Source: Hofstenia miamia | Lineage: Eukaryota; Xenacoelomorpha; Acoela | Length of the DNA: 64,000 nt | Reading direction: 5' to 3' | Assembly: GCA_004352715.1 (NCBI GenBank) | Contig: SCFE01000104.1 | Location: forward strand, 578,856-642,855 | Shown: in pieces, positions 50,401-63,249 of the stretch | How positions within the stretch are numbered: position 1 is the first letter of the stretch | Layout of the letters: each line of letters opens with the position of its first letter | Notes under the pieces: model-generated | What the model saw: only the letters and a program-made list of their open reading frames with translations | Told to the model about the DNA's origin: nothing | Database searches by the model: none | Made by a program: the position numbers and the translations under genes

Positions 50401-50896
50401 ATGAAACGCGGAGTATCTGCCAAAGATGTATGTAATAATTTATCATCACTCTGGAAGGACGCTGCTCCTGCCGATTCAACAGTCCACCGATAGTACTCAG
50501 AATTGAAGAAAGAAGAACTTGTGAATCTCTCTGATTATTTGCGTCCCTGTAGTCCTATCAGTACTACTACTAATAAAAATTTCGATTGGGTGATAAGAAT
50601 TTTAGACGGCGATTACCATCTAAGTTTAAAAGATTAGAGCAAATTTCAGGAATCAACCATTTTTCTTTACATTCCATTGTTCATGACCATTTAGAGTACC
50701 GTTTGGTGTTCAGCGCTTGGGCTCCAAAGAAATTGACTGAAAATCAAAGGCAACAACGTGTTAAATGTGATACAGACATAATCAATAATCTTGAAGTCAT
50801 GGGGCAACGAAAATACTCGCGTTATGTGGTTGTAAGAATAAACTGCGGTGTACTTCGGTCCTCCACGTTGAAATCAGCAATATCACGAAGAAATTG
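50401..50896 (+). pseudogene. Relic of a mariner-type transposase, N-terminal DNA-binding part
   Basis: Starting at the ATG at 50401, MKRGVSAKDVCNNL, then YSELKKEELVNLSDYLRP match the mariner N-terminus (typical RWYxEFKRGRxNLxDExRxGRP). After a frame change, INHFSLHSIVHDHLEYR and VFSAWAPKKLTENQRQQRV follow the second helix-turn-helix and the W[VI]PxxLTxxQKxxRV linker. There is an in-frame stop early and frameshifts later. No DDE catalytic core can be read after about 50830, so it is a truncated, dead copy. It starts about 280 bases after a 1-kb gap. Confidence 0.7.
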
Positions 50897-51589
50897 AACC
50901 TTTTCTAGGACACTATTTCCTCTGCTTACTGCTCTTTATGTCAATTAGAAGAATACATTCTCAATCTTCCTGATGAAAATTTCTGAATTCTAAGAGGATG
51001 TAGTCATTCTTAATGTAGGAATCAATATATTTGTTTTAAATTATTCACTGTTATTTGTATTCTAAATGCTAATTAGATGCCTAAGAGTACTTATGCTGTG
51101 TCACAATTAACTGCTTTAACAAAAATCGTATATTTCTGTAATACTGGAATAGTTTAATGATCTTGCGCCATCTCTAAATCTGGTTTCTTACTAAATATTT
51201 GAATAACAAAAGCATTGGATCAAAATAATGAAAATGATATCACGAATTTTAGTACTTTACTTAAAATGCTTGCTAATTTTGTCCAAAATAAAAGCTATGC
51301 TGTGGAACCATGAGACCGGGAATTTTTATCGTACTGGTATAGGAAGAGGAAGTAACTTGCACAACAAGACAATGTGACCAAGTGGGAATGGGCAGGTCAT
51401 ATCAATACTAGTTTCTATAAACAAAAATACCAAAATTTCCACTATGATAACTAGAATATTTTTCACTCGCATTTTCAGAATTGTGTTCCCATTTTTGAGA
51501 AATAACTGCTTCATATTCATTTGAGTCATGGTTTTTTGAACAATCTGGTGATTTTGAAGAAATTTCATGTTCCTATAAAAAAAATTTAA

Positions 51590-51740
51590 ACGCTTATAGC
51601 TCAAAAACTATTAATGGTGTGCTCATTCGGAAAGCACCACATGATAGATGAGAGTCTCTTTATTCTTTTTTGTACTAAATACGCGCGCTGGCCTCTGACT
51701 TCGCGCACGGCAACCTCAATAGGTTTAGAATATCTTTGCA
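51590..51740 (-). repeat. Dispersed repeat B, copy 3
   Basis: In reverse complement GGTTGCCGTGCGCGAAGTCA then AGAGGCCAGCGCGCG, followed by AATAAAGAGACTCTCATCTA and TGTGGTG, parallel to the copy at 23385-23540. CG-rich words stand out in AT-rich DNA. Confidence 0.45.
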
Positions 51741-52559
51741 TATATCAAGAAACAGTCAAAGTTCTTTGTTGCCTCCAGTAGCTCGAAACCTTCTAAATAC
51801 ATTAACACTAGGTATGAAGAGAATTTAAGAATTTTTAAAAATTCGAAAATTTCTAAGAAAACTTGTTAATCTATTCAACAATCTCTGCCACAACAATAAG
51901 CTTTAACAGAAATTTTCAACATTGAATTAATGTATGTTCACCTATAGACCTACCCATGCCACACGATTTTCAAATTTGGAAATAGGCTTGGAGAAAGTTC
52001 TTTGCAAATTTGGAAAAATGTTTTGTTCTTTAAAAGGGACGCTAGGCTGTTTAACGTTAATGTTTTGGATTCACTAAGTATAATTTCCAAACTAGCCTTT
52101 CAAAAAGTATCGATGCTCGTTGTAGCAGCTTAATTTAACACATCAATCCAGGTGACATCTACAAACACATGCAAACACAGCTATTCCACGCTTATTTGAA
52201 TATACTCGGCGTGCACACCTAACAATGAATCTTAATACAAGAGTCCACTTATAGGACTGAAAACACTAAAATTTGTTAGAAATATATTTTGAAAAGCTAT
52301 TTGTATGTTATTTGGAAAATTTTTATCGTCAAAATTGTATGTAGGGAACTACATTTGCGTCTCTTGATTGTAAGATCACATATAAATAATAAAACAGTTT
52401 GAATTTCTAAGTTGCTTAATTACATCTACATTACATAATTACATTGAAATTTTGAAAATTTGAATTGTATAGAACCTCAATTCATTTTATTTATTCCAAG
52501 TACTATTCGATTTGAAAGTGTCTACACGTGCACTCGGTCTACCAGTCGCCCTGACTGAT

Positions 52560-54500
52560 GAACCATTATGCTGAAAATATTAAAAGCAATGATCGTGCGC
52601 TTATAAATGCTTTGCATGGAATCTATCAATGCACTGGAACAAGAAATGTGTGGGATTTTCGGATCAAGCCTTCATGCAGCTAATTCATGTAAAAGAAAAC
52701 ATTTTATTATTTTAAATGCTTGCATTCCAAATGGAAAAACGGAAAATTTAATGATAAAATCTTTACTGAAGTAATACCACCTGAATGTGATGATAAAGTT
52801 AAGCAAATTAAAGATAATATTTTGGGATTTAGAAACAATTGGAAGTATTCATTGACAAACTTAATGAAGAAATTTTTAAAGGAGATATTCTAGTGGAATA
52901 TAAACGACATTTACACCAGGAAGCGATCAAGGGAAAAGCAACGCTTCCTCAAACCAGGTAAGTAGATGAATAAGAATGCATGGATTGACTGAGATTGAGG
53001 ACAGCAATCATATCATACGATCAGATAAAGACATCAAACAGTTTGATGAAACATACATTAAGATCACTGACATATCTTGTTGAGGAAGTTATTCGAAAGA
53101 ATGGATTACTTCAAAAACAGCTGTAGTTAATGTAAGGAAATTAATGGCCAAAAGCTCAAGACTTCGATTTTCCCTGAAGAGTACCTAAGAAAAGTATATA
53201 TGTCAAAGGAATTTAAGTTGAAGTCAGAACATGGCGTGGATTTTAAATAACCAATTCGAAAAAGACGCCTGTAAGAAGAGCAATTGAGCTATTTTATACA
53301 AGAGAACACAGGAATCTTTCCTTGTCCAAAGAGTAAGAATCTTTAAGCAACTACCCCAAATGTTTGAGCCCATGTGCTAGATTCTTACTAAATAAGCGTA
53401 AGCAAGCACGAAAAAAAAGAAAAATCGTGAAAGAGAACTGAATTTATACATAAAGTCGAAGAAGTTATTGCCAGTAGTAGATTTAATGCATAGATACATC
53501 AAGGATCATAAAATGGTGGACTGGACTACGAAATGATGTTGATTGGATTCGCTCTACGTTGTACTCATTCTGTGAATTTTGACTTGGAGTCTCTAAATGA
53601 AATAATTTCCAATCGACCTATTGCTATTTGTTATGAATCCTCAATAAAGAACTGTACAGAATATGAAAAAATTCTAATAATAACACAAGCTAATCTAGAG
53701 AAAGAACTTCTTAAAACTAAACAGACTGCAGCAGCACCAGAATCTCTTAAGATAGCCAATGTGATTCGTATTCTCAAGGTTCAGTCTAATGATAATGTTA
53801 ATTAATTACGTTATATGTCAGTGACCTTAAAATTCTCTCGAATTTGTGAATAGACAGTCGGCAAAAAAATTCATATACCCTATTCTTAGTAAGTATCTAC
53901 ATTTGAAAACAGCAGGCTACTCCACATTTGCTTACAGCAAAGAATATTAGAATATCTAGATGACATTCATATCACAGCTGTTTGTGTAATTGCATTAGAT
54001 TTCATCACAAACATGAAATTTTCTCAAAAAAAATTTGAACAGTTTCATATTCATATTCGCTAACACTTGAAGGAAGAAAATCATTTTACTGTGGAATTAA
54101 TAATGAAGCCCCTCCAGGGACAATTCATGGAATACACTGGTCAGAGCAAAACAGCATGTTAATAAATTGCATGAAGTCCAAGAAAATGACAGTTTCCTTT
54201 AGTCAAAAAGCAACTTGGGAAATAAAAGATTTGCACTCAACAGAGTTAAAGAAGTGTGTATATCCGGTCTTATATGGCATGCAACTCTGAACTTTGATTC
54301 TACTTGCAATGAAATCCGTAAAAATCTCAATAAGAGACGCTTCTCTTGTATGAAGTGGATCACATGTTTAAAAATTTTGTGTAGAGTCAGTTTTCACCAG
54401 TATGGCAGAATTCGGCTTCTAATCTTAAGAACATTAAGAGATTGCAAAATTTTGTACATAAATCCAAAAAATACGGTTATTACTTAAAAACAAATAACAT
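52560..54500 (+). pseudogene. Unidentified decayed coding region (probable transposon or processed gene relic)
   Basis: The plus strand shows a run of short, protein-like frames in three phases. They include KNGKFNDKIFTEVIPPECDDKVKQIKD (in part, near 52740-52800), KRKIVKEN and LYIKSKKLLPVVDLMHRYIK (53450-53510), a 90-residue frame from ATG 53533 to 53805 with Leu/Glu/Lys-rich sequence, and another at 54215-54487. Codon usage and lack of low complexity make it more gene-like than the surrounding AT-rich DNA, but stops and shifts occur every 100-300 bases. I do not recognise the family. A mobile element of DNA-transposon type is my guess from the company it keeps (a mariner relic 2 kb upstream). 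No terminal repeats were found. Confidence 0.4.
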
Positions 54501-57500
54501 TCAAGACTAAATTAAGAAAGCTGGCATTGTGTTAATCTCTCAAATTTTAAATAATCGTAATCACTTATTAAGTGGATTATTGTCTCAAAAAAGGCCTGGT
54601 GTTGAATGAGAAATCAGGCTAAGTTTCCAGTATAGGCTTCCTATTTCGATAAGAGAATTTGACGACGTTTTTGTGAATAGGTACTTTTTGAAGTGTAGAG
54701 ACTACTCCAGCAATGATGTCTTAGATAATTGTGTGCATATTTTTATCTATACATCCTTTGTATGCATGTTATTAAAACCGGCTCCATGTTATTTTGGAGA
54801 TGTAGATTAAATTATTGTACTACTGCTATTATTATTCCTATGTTTGCACGGCATAAATAACGCAATTACAAGCTTTGGAAATAAAAAACAAAATAATGAC
54901 CATTTTTGGGCATCACATGCAAAATTGTAGATTTTATGCCGCTGAATTTTTATCACCCACGCAACATGTTGTGTTGTGTACATAGTAAAATTTAAAATTC
55001 TACAGAATACAAGACAACTTGTTGCTTTGTGTTTTGTACACAACACACAACAGCATGCCTGTCAATAATTCCAAACTGATTCCATTCTATTCTATGGATA
55101 ACCTCCTTGGATCAAAATTTCTGCTCTGGTGATTCCCAATTTGCGTAATCATTAAAATATTGAAGAATACTGAGAATATCAATAGGTTCTTGTTATATTC
55201 TGCCACTATGGTGAATTGTAATAACTATAAAAAGTTAAAGTTGGTCACATTACATCGAATATTGTATTGTGTAGAACTAGATTATTGGAATTCTTGCACT
55301 TTATGCTTAAAGTAGTGATAGCAATACAATAAAATATATTTAAAAAACGAATTTTTTCCACGACAATAGAGATGGACGCTGAGGATTTGCCTACACTCTC
55401 CGAAAACTATTGATTATGTTGGAAATCTCCTTGCAAATTGTCTTGGAAGAATATTCGTGTATGAAATTTATATTTTAAGAGCATGCCTAATTGTCACTAG
55501 AGTATACACAGCTGTAGTAGCATATTATATTAAAAACGAGCAAGTTTTACATTTTATTCAATACTTAAATCAGTAATTTTTGTCATCGCATATACAATAT
55601 TGTAAAATTACAAGTTGGCTTGGACCATTGTTTCACAAGAACTTAGCCATAATCTGAAAAGAAATTAATTGCTAATTAGCTCGGGCTAACATTAGATTAA
55701 ATTATTATGACATATTCAGTATTTTGTTGCATTTGAAGTATCTTAGTATGGGATTTCTTCTCATAAGGGAATTGATTATTGGGTCTTTACAGCTTGGGCT
55801 CAACAGAAATATTATCATATTAGCAACACTGTGCTAGTATATACAATAAATTGATATTGAATACTTTTCACACATCCAAGCGATTTTTAAATTTATATTC
55901 TAGCATATTAATATTGCAATGCTTACAATAATATATTTTGTCAATTCTTACATGCTTAGCGTGTGGGGCTCATATGCTTGCAAACAAGAATAGTTTGAAC
56001 TTATAAGAAATTCACTGATTACAAGAATAGATTCAGAGCCAGACTGCAACACTGAAATAGGGCCTCTATAATATAGAATTTGTGCAAAATATTTCTGAAA
56101 AAATTTCTCACATTTACTATTGAATTGAACCGTATATTATTCTAGTTTACCTTTTGCTAATATGTAAATTTAACTTCGATGTTATTTCCCATAATGTTAT
56201 ATTTAGATTAAGTGCTGGAAGGGGAATCTGACTTCTGCAAATTGCAATTCCCTAGTTAATGTAAAACGAAAATATATTGATAAATATTAAATAAATTTCA
56301 TTTTACTAAAGGATTACAGGAAATTAATTGAAATTCAAGTTTTATTGAGAAACCTAAATATTTATCACACAAATTTCGTAGATTCTATTGCCTAGAAACC
56401 ACTTCATTATTTAATTAATTGCAGTTATAATTTCATGGATAGAAAATTTAAAGTATAAGCAAACTTAAATCAAGCTTTTTGCACTGAATTTGTTTACTGA
56501 TACATAGGCAATGAAATATAGAAACAAGGATATATAGGGTAGTGCTTTGCTTTGGTTTTTACCAGGAGTGCTTGCAATTTTTTTTTGAAATTAGAAATAA
56601 ACTCAATAATAAATTCCAGTAAAAGTTTTGCCGAAGTTGCGCATATTGAATATAAATAAGCTTGGGGTGTTCCGGCACCCCCATTCTCCCTTCATGTTAA
56701 CAGTGACCTTGGAAATATGCCTGTGAGAGCAATAGCTCGCCGAGTCTGAGTTAAGTAATTACACAATTCAATTAAAAATAAACAAACACTAAAGTCAAAA
56801 AAATCAAGGTAATCATGTAGGATTTATATATACAAAATATTCCCAAAAGGCTACACATGGTTATTTATTAAGTGAACGACAAGTTGATTGCTTAATAGAG
56901 TGCACAAAAATATTAATGAATATCCAATTTTTCTCAGACATTTCCAAGGGATCGATCCGACTACAAACATAGCCAAAAATTTTCGAGCTTTGCTAATGGG
57001 TTGAGGTAGATCACGCTCATTAAAATCGGTTTGCTTAGAGGTATGTGAAATATAACTTCCCAAATAGATCGTGGGTCCTGATTTTCTTAGAGCACTGACT
57101 TAAGGTTCATTAACAGCATATATTAGAGGCAAAGTACTTCTAACAAATATAATTTTGTTAAAAAAACACATATTATTGTATAAGCAATTAAATGTCTTAT
57201 TAGGTATTCCACGGCTTGATGCTGAAAAATGCAATCAGTGTAACTAAAGTGATTATCAAACGAATTTTTGATCTAAACATAGAAAAATCTCTCTTCATAG
57301 GACTGGTTTTGATAACACAAATGCGAAATAACTAATATATAAAGGTGTTGATTTACAACATTTTAGCCTTCTTTGTTATTGAGCTTATGTGTGTTGCAGC
57401 ATGTAAAATTGCATATGGCGAATCTGAATCTTTAAATGAGCCATGCTTTAAAGAAGTTGCCAGTACATGGGATACATTAAATTTAGATAGTTACAAATTG

Positions 57501-58333
57501 CCCACATTCAGCTCACCATACTTAAGAGGAATGAAAAAAAACTGTTGAATTTTTAGAGATGAGTATAAGTAGTTGGTCCTAATCACGTTTTTAGTCATAA
57601 GCAAAAATATAGCAAAGAATATTCTGTTTCTGTTTCCGTGCAAACCATCAATTACACTGGATGGCATCTGTTATCTACACAATATGTCTAACTCTCTATA
57701 ATGATCAGTTGGCATACTCTATTGAACGTGTTTGAAAATTTTGTTATACATTTTTTTTGTGGCTCTAATTTAAGCATTGATATTGAACTTCAAAGTCAAA
57801 AGATGCAACTCCCCTTGAATTCAAAATGTTGAAAAGAATTGAAATTGCCCAATTCAAAGTGAACAACCCAGTAATCATTAGTCCCTATAATAAGCCTAGA
57901 AACTATCTGTGGTATCTAAGTTAGTGACCTGAACTCCTTTGTATTTTTTAAGACAGGATGTCAGAATTGGTATAGGCAAGAATTGAAAGACAACTTATAA
58001 GATGTAAAGATAGGCGATTATCCAACTGCTTAGAAATGCCAACAGCTGCTCATTTTGCTTCAAAAATTATTTATCGAATTGTAAACAAATTAGTAATGTA
58101 TTAAATGTCAGACTACTTATCATGTTAACACAATCACAAACTTTGAGGAATGAAACAGTTTTTTCTCCACATGATCATTGAGTTGCAATCCTAAATTGGC
58201 AAACCTAAAAAAGAAATGAATATTGTACAAAATAGTCCTTAAATTTGTTTAACGTGAACTTGCATTATATTTTACATTGACTTAAGAAAGTATTTCATTA
58301 GGTCACATAATTTATAGTGGTGCGCAAAAATTT
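54501..58333. other. Non-coding AT-rich stretch
   Basis: Nothing recognisable except the weak small frame at 57345. Confidence 0.5.
57345..57548 (+). CDS. Possible small exon with signal-peptide-like start; weak
   Basis: A 67-codon frame whose first residues (IYNILAFFVIELMCVAACKI) are hydrophobic and followed by an acidic stretch with a further Cys. There is no upstream ATG; the first internal ATG is at about residue 15 and TGTGTGTTGCAG near 57393 could be a splice acceptor. It may be a secreted-peptide exon or chance. No family recognised. Confidence 0.15.
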   Translation: MLIYNILAFFVIELMCVAACKIAYGESESLNEPCFKEVASTWDTLNLDSYKLPTFSSPYLRGMKKNC

Positions 58334-59039
58334 ACCCTATAAAATGGGAACCGAAAATGGCAGTGCCTGAACCGTCCTAGAGAGTAACCTCCTCGCGGTG
58401 GTTCCTGGAGAAGCTAACCTCCCAGAAATGGGAGGCGCTGAGCTAATACTTGACGGGCGCGTCGCTTTGCGGAGTCCCGAACCAAGAGCGGACGTTAAAC
58501 AACAGGGTAAACAAAGATGCTGCCATGTGTGCTATGCGCATGTGGGGGCGGTGATGATGATGTGAGACTGTCTGGTAGTATGTGGAACAGACGGCGGCGC
58601 AGTATAAACTGCCTAGCATTAATTGCTGCCTTGGTGCCCAGAGTCATAGAGTGCGTCTATGAGGGCAGTTATATAGAGAATTCCTCTATCTCTGGCCTCT
58701 AGATAGGCCTTGGCCAGCATTTGCTGTGCCATACCTATGAAGGAGCTGTGCTTCATCATAGGTTTAGTTATGACAGTAAACGCTCACGAGTCACCCAATT
58801 AGTAGCCTTGGTTGGCGAAAGCTGGAGAGGCGCAACCCTCTCATGAAGCTCAGCCTTCGGCTTCACTCTGCTGATCAGACTCAACACAGATCAGCACTCT
58901 GCGTGCCAGGGGTCGCCAGAGGTCAAGCATGATTAAGCCGGCCTTAGCGGGCACACTTCCAGGGGAGGAGTCACGGACTTGATCTGTTGACACGCACTCT
59001 TCAGTCTGTCGACTGGTAGAGTAACCCCGACCCTATAAA
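58334..59039. mobile_element. GC-rich insertion of about 690 bp between 10-bp direct repeats; family unknown
   Basis: ACCCTATAAA occurs at 58334-58343 and again at 59030-59039. Between them the base composition jumps well above the AT-rich flanks, the sharpest shift in the window. The block has many short inverted repeats, for example AGGCCTTGGCC around 58710, CTATGAAGGAGCTGTGCTTC around 58735 and GAAGCTCAGCCTTCGGCTTC around 58845. There is no long frame, no poly-A tail and no terminal inverted repeat that I can see. The 10-base direct repeats look like a target-site duplication, so this is probably a retroposed or transposed unit, such as a SINE-like, LINE 5' UTR or structured RNA copy. Family not recognised. 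Confidence 0.6.
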
Positions 59040-59419
59040 CTAAAGTAATTTGCATAACATCAGTATAAATGCATATGTTCAATATCTTTTAAACTCAAAA
59101 TCAACTCTCTAGAACAATCATGACCTATGATGTGCTTATTTGGGAAGCATTGCTTCCTTTACACAAGCAAAAATCACTTAATGCGAATTAACCCCTCAGA
59201 CCATTAGCAAAATTCAAAAATATGTTTTGGTATTGTTTGTAGTCAGTTCCATAGGAAATTATTGATAATAACTGTTTAATTTTTTGTATATAGAACAATG
59301 TATAAATATAGTTGGTAATACTTAATTACTTGTTTCTGATAGATTATCTCAACAAATCTGTATTGATCAATGTTGCGTAATTCCTATCAACGATAGAAGT
59401 ATTGCGAGTCTGCCTATGG

Positions 59420-60270
59420 GGCTTGAACTGGTCCATTAGGCTGGGCTGCCTTGCATGAGTATTTTAATTTTTTATTGGGTCTGAGCTGGGACTACCCCGA
59501 ATTCTGAATATTTGGATGTAATAAATGCTTAAAGTGTAATATCGAATTGTATTTCCACAATTCAAGCTAAGGAGGGCTTCCTATCAGTGTTAGCACAAAA
59601 TGTTTTTCTTATCAAAAACAAAAAAACTGCATTTCGAATTTGTTGATTTGTTCAAAACATGTTTTTTCAGAAAATTTCTTTGAACTTGTTATACAACCTG
59701 AACGAAATGATTGTTCACCTTTTAACAGACGACTACAGAATACAAATTGATGAACTTTCTCATTTAGCAGGCTACTTCTTAGCTCGTTTTGGGCGTATGT
59801 CATTGTGTTAAAAATTCTTGAGTGGGATAAAATCAAAATTTGCGAAGCCATGTGGATCAAATTTTTCAGGAAGCTGAGTACTTTGCAGTCACAAACCTTT
59901 AAAAGATTCACAAAATTTCTCTTCAAAAATTCAACGAGAAACAGGTATGGCTTCATAATTTTTTTGGGAAAGACAAATGTCAGAAGTTGGTATTATCACA
60001 TATCAATAATGTCTGGTATGGAATATAGGATATTGAAAAACATTCGGAAATATTCATAAGCTAACTATTTGCATGTTTGCAAATATACCAATTGATTGAA
60101 TTGTTTTAGGTAAAATTACGTTACTAGCTTTTATCAAATTTTGTATATTATATTGTTCTAAATAATTTAGGGCTGGGCTTCGCAGAGTGCCGTCACTCTT
60201 GGATTGGGCTTGGGTAGTCATTTATTTATTTTGGATTAGGCTGTGATAGCTCCTGAAGTTTCAGCCCATT
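59420..60270. repeat. Segment bracketed by GGCTGGGCT-like words
   Basis: TTAGGCTGGGCTGCC (59437) and GGGTCTGAGCTGGGAC (59478), then AGGGCTGGGCTTCGC (60170) and TTGGGCTTGGGTAG (60205) stand out as GC-rich. A related CCCAGCCCAACC lies at 40890. Possibly ends of a dispersed element. The interior is AT-rich and non-coding. Confidence 0.25.
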
Positions 60271-62724
60271 TGCAAATTTGATTCCTATACTCGAATTAAC
60301 TTAAAAGCTGACAAAGCTTTCGAGTATTAATATAATTTTGAGTATGGAGTTAAATTCGATTACTCATCACATGAGTAGGTAATGATAGCTATCTGATTAC
60401 AGAAACAACTTTCAGTCGATTTTGATCAAAGGTAAAAGATTGCTTTCTCTTAAAGAGCATAAAAGAAATTACCACTAATTTAATTGGTGCAAAGATTATT
60501 ATGTTCTTTGAGACGCTTTAGTAGAGACTCAATTAGAAAAACTGATAAGTAAAATGGGTCCATTGACTTAAGCACAGTAAAATGGAACATCATCTAATTT
60601 AAAAAATTGAAAATTAATTTTTGTATCTATAGCACCCATAAAATAGTACATCTCAGGAGTTTAGAAGCGTCCATGAACTATTTGCTTCTGTTGTATTATG
60701 TACACATTACTAAGAATTGCTGCATGAATGAAAGATAATTACAACAATGCATTACTTTTGTTATTCAATATAATGGTGGTAAGATAAAGCATTCTAAGCA
60801 TTGAGTATTTCTATTATAACAATTCATGTTTACTTTCTAGTCTGATACGAGCATGTTAATTTAAAAATTCAAAACGAATTGATTCTGCGCAAACTTGTTG
60901 TAACGCCCTTACTTATCTAGTACATGTTCTAATACAATGACTCAAAATTGATTGTAAGAATATTAAGTATTGAATAATGACTAAACAACGAATTTTTTAT
61001 AATTCCATTAGGTTTTTGCAAATTGTATACTGTGGAATTTAAACTGTCAATGAAAAAGCTTTAAGTGCTAAAAAACATTAGAAATTTACGAGATATTAAA
61101 ATTTGATTATTCAAAAGTTTCTCAGGATCTTTTCACCATTCTGGGCCGTTTTTCTATCCGATAGAAGTGCAAATTCCTGTTTCATGTTTGAAAGAAATTT
61201 TTAAGTATTGCTAAAATTAGAAAGAACTTTAGTTTAGAGCTTTAGAGCATAACATTGAGAAAATAACTTGATTTGTTTTTTTTTCACCAAAGACAAGGAC
61301 TTTTCGCAGCAACTGCCACTGAAAACTGAGAAAATCATTTCTCAAAATATCAAACAATTTAATTATTAATCACAATGTCCTGCGATATTATGTTAATTAG
61401 TATGAAAATGTTACAAATGTGTACAATTTTTTTCGAAATTCTAAAGTTAATTAATATTAGACTGGAATTTGCCTGAATATTAAAGTGTAAATGGGTTTTT
61501 AGTTTTAGTAAATTTTTTAAACAATTTTCAGATTTAACTGCTCAAAACGTTTGAGATATGTATTGTTAAAAAACTAGAATGATTTAATAACAATATATAA
61601 TAACTTTGTTAACATAATCACCATAGGGTGTAATGTATTTCTCTCCAATCATACCCAGGCTAGATAACGTTGAATGCTTTTGTTTCTATGTATATTACGT
61701 CTAAAATTGAAAATGCTGTGAATGTACGCAACAAAACTCAGGTGATTGTGTTTAAATAATCTTTTTTTAATTCTCAAATTGATTTAACACCAATTGAAAG
61801 ATGTCAGTTTTGTTATTTCTATTAGTTCTTTCCAGCCATACGACCTCCCTAAAGCTTGCATTTTGCTTTCAATAAACTGCGACGTTAAAATTGAGGAGTT
61901 TGACACTATTTAATCTACTCTTGACAATTTCGCACAATTGTCAATTATCTAAACAAATAATAGCATCACCGATTTCCAGAATTCAAATTTAAATAGGACT
62001 ATATCAATTTGAAAGAATTTGTTTGCCTAACAACAAGCTAAACTTCACTGCAATAGTATATAAAAACTGGCTATTTTCCTTCCTTTTTCGAAATGAACCA
62101 TTTTTCTACAATATGTAATTATTTTTTATATTGTATTTACTAATTTATAAATTATCGACAAAATTTCAAAAGATAGACATTAGATATTTTTTTCGAAAGA
62201 TATCAGTGTTCTAAGGAATTATAAATTTATTTCTGAGACTCAAGAATATGAAACTGTTAACTTGAAAAATTCTATTTTTTGTAAATATTTTTAAATTGTT
62301 GCCATAGCTAACTTGAAAATATTTACAATAATAGGATTAGGGCTAGGTTTCAGTTTTCTGAGAAAGAGTGGGAGCAATAAATTTTAATGTATGTTATTTC
62401 TGCATATAGGCATGTATTGAAGTATCCGTCTTTGGGATACAGGTTGAGTCGCTAATACATCTTCACAGGATTCAATACAATTTCCGTTCTTTAAATCTCA
62501 AAACAAGATGTTCATTGTAACCGAACAGAATAACCTCGCCTTTGAAATTTCATTACGAGCGTTCTAAAACTTGTGTTATGCTTTCAAAGGCAATAGCTTA
62601 GCGAATGTAATTTTCGACCTTGTCCCTACATACCTATAAGGCATCTTTTTGTCTAAGTTGCTTAATATCATAAACTTTTCATGTTATAATTATATATAAA
62701 ATGTTAAATCTATTAGTTAACAGA
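60271..62724. other. Non-coding AT-rich stretch
   Basis: No gene, RNA or repeat recognised. The same holds for 63250-64000 after the last gap. Confidence 0.5.
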
Positions 62725-63249
62725 AATATATATATATATNNNNNNNNNNNNNNNNNNNNNNNNNNNNNNNNNNNNNNNNNNNNNNNNNNNNNNNNNNNNN
62801 NNNNNNNNNNNNNNNNNNNNNNNNNNNNNNNNNNNNNNNNNNNNNNNNNNNNNNNNNNNNNNNNNNNNNNNNNNNNNNNNNNNNNNNNNNNNNNNNNNNN
62901 NNNNNNNNNNNNNNNNNNNNNNNNNNNNNNNNNNNNNNNNNNNNNNNNNNNNNNNNNNNNNNNNNNNNNNNNNNNNNNNNNNNNNNNNNNNNNNNNNNNN
63001 NNNNNNNNNNNNNNNNNNNNNNNNNNNNNNNNNNNNNNNNNNNNNNNNNNNNNNNNNNNNNNNNNNNNNNNNNNNNNNNNNNNNNNNNNNNNNNNNNNNN
63101 NNNNNNNNNNNNNNNNNNNNNNNNNNNNNNNNNNNNNNNNNNNNNNNNNNNNNNNNNNNNNNNNNNNNNNNNNNNNNNNNNNNNNNNNNNNNNNNNNNNN
63201 NNNNNNNNNNNNNNNNNNNNNNNNNNNNNNNNNNNNNNNNNNNNNNNNN
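62725..63249. other. (AT)n array running into a 510-N gap
   Basis: TA units at 62725-62739, then N at 62740-63249. The right edge is unique sequence. Confidence 0.97.

Noticed and set aside
58517-58702. 61-codon frame in the GC-rich block
   Set aside because: Too short, start and composition follow the GC-rich insertion, and no family pattern.
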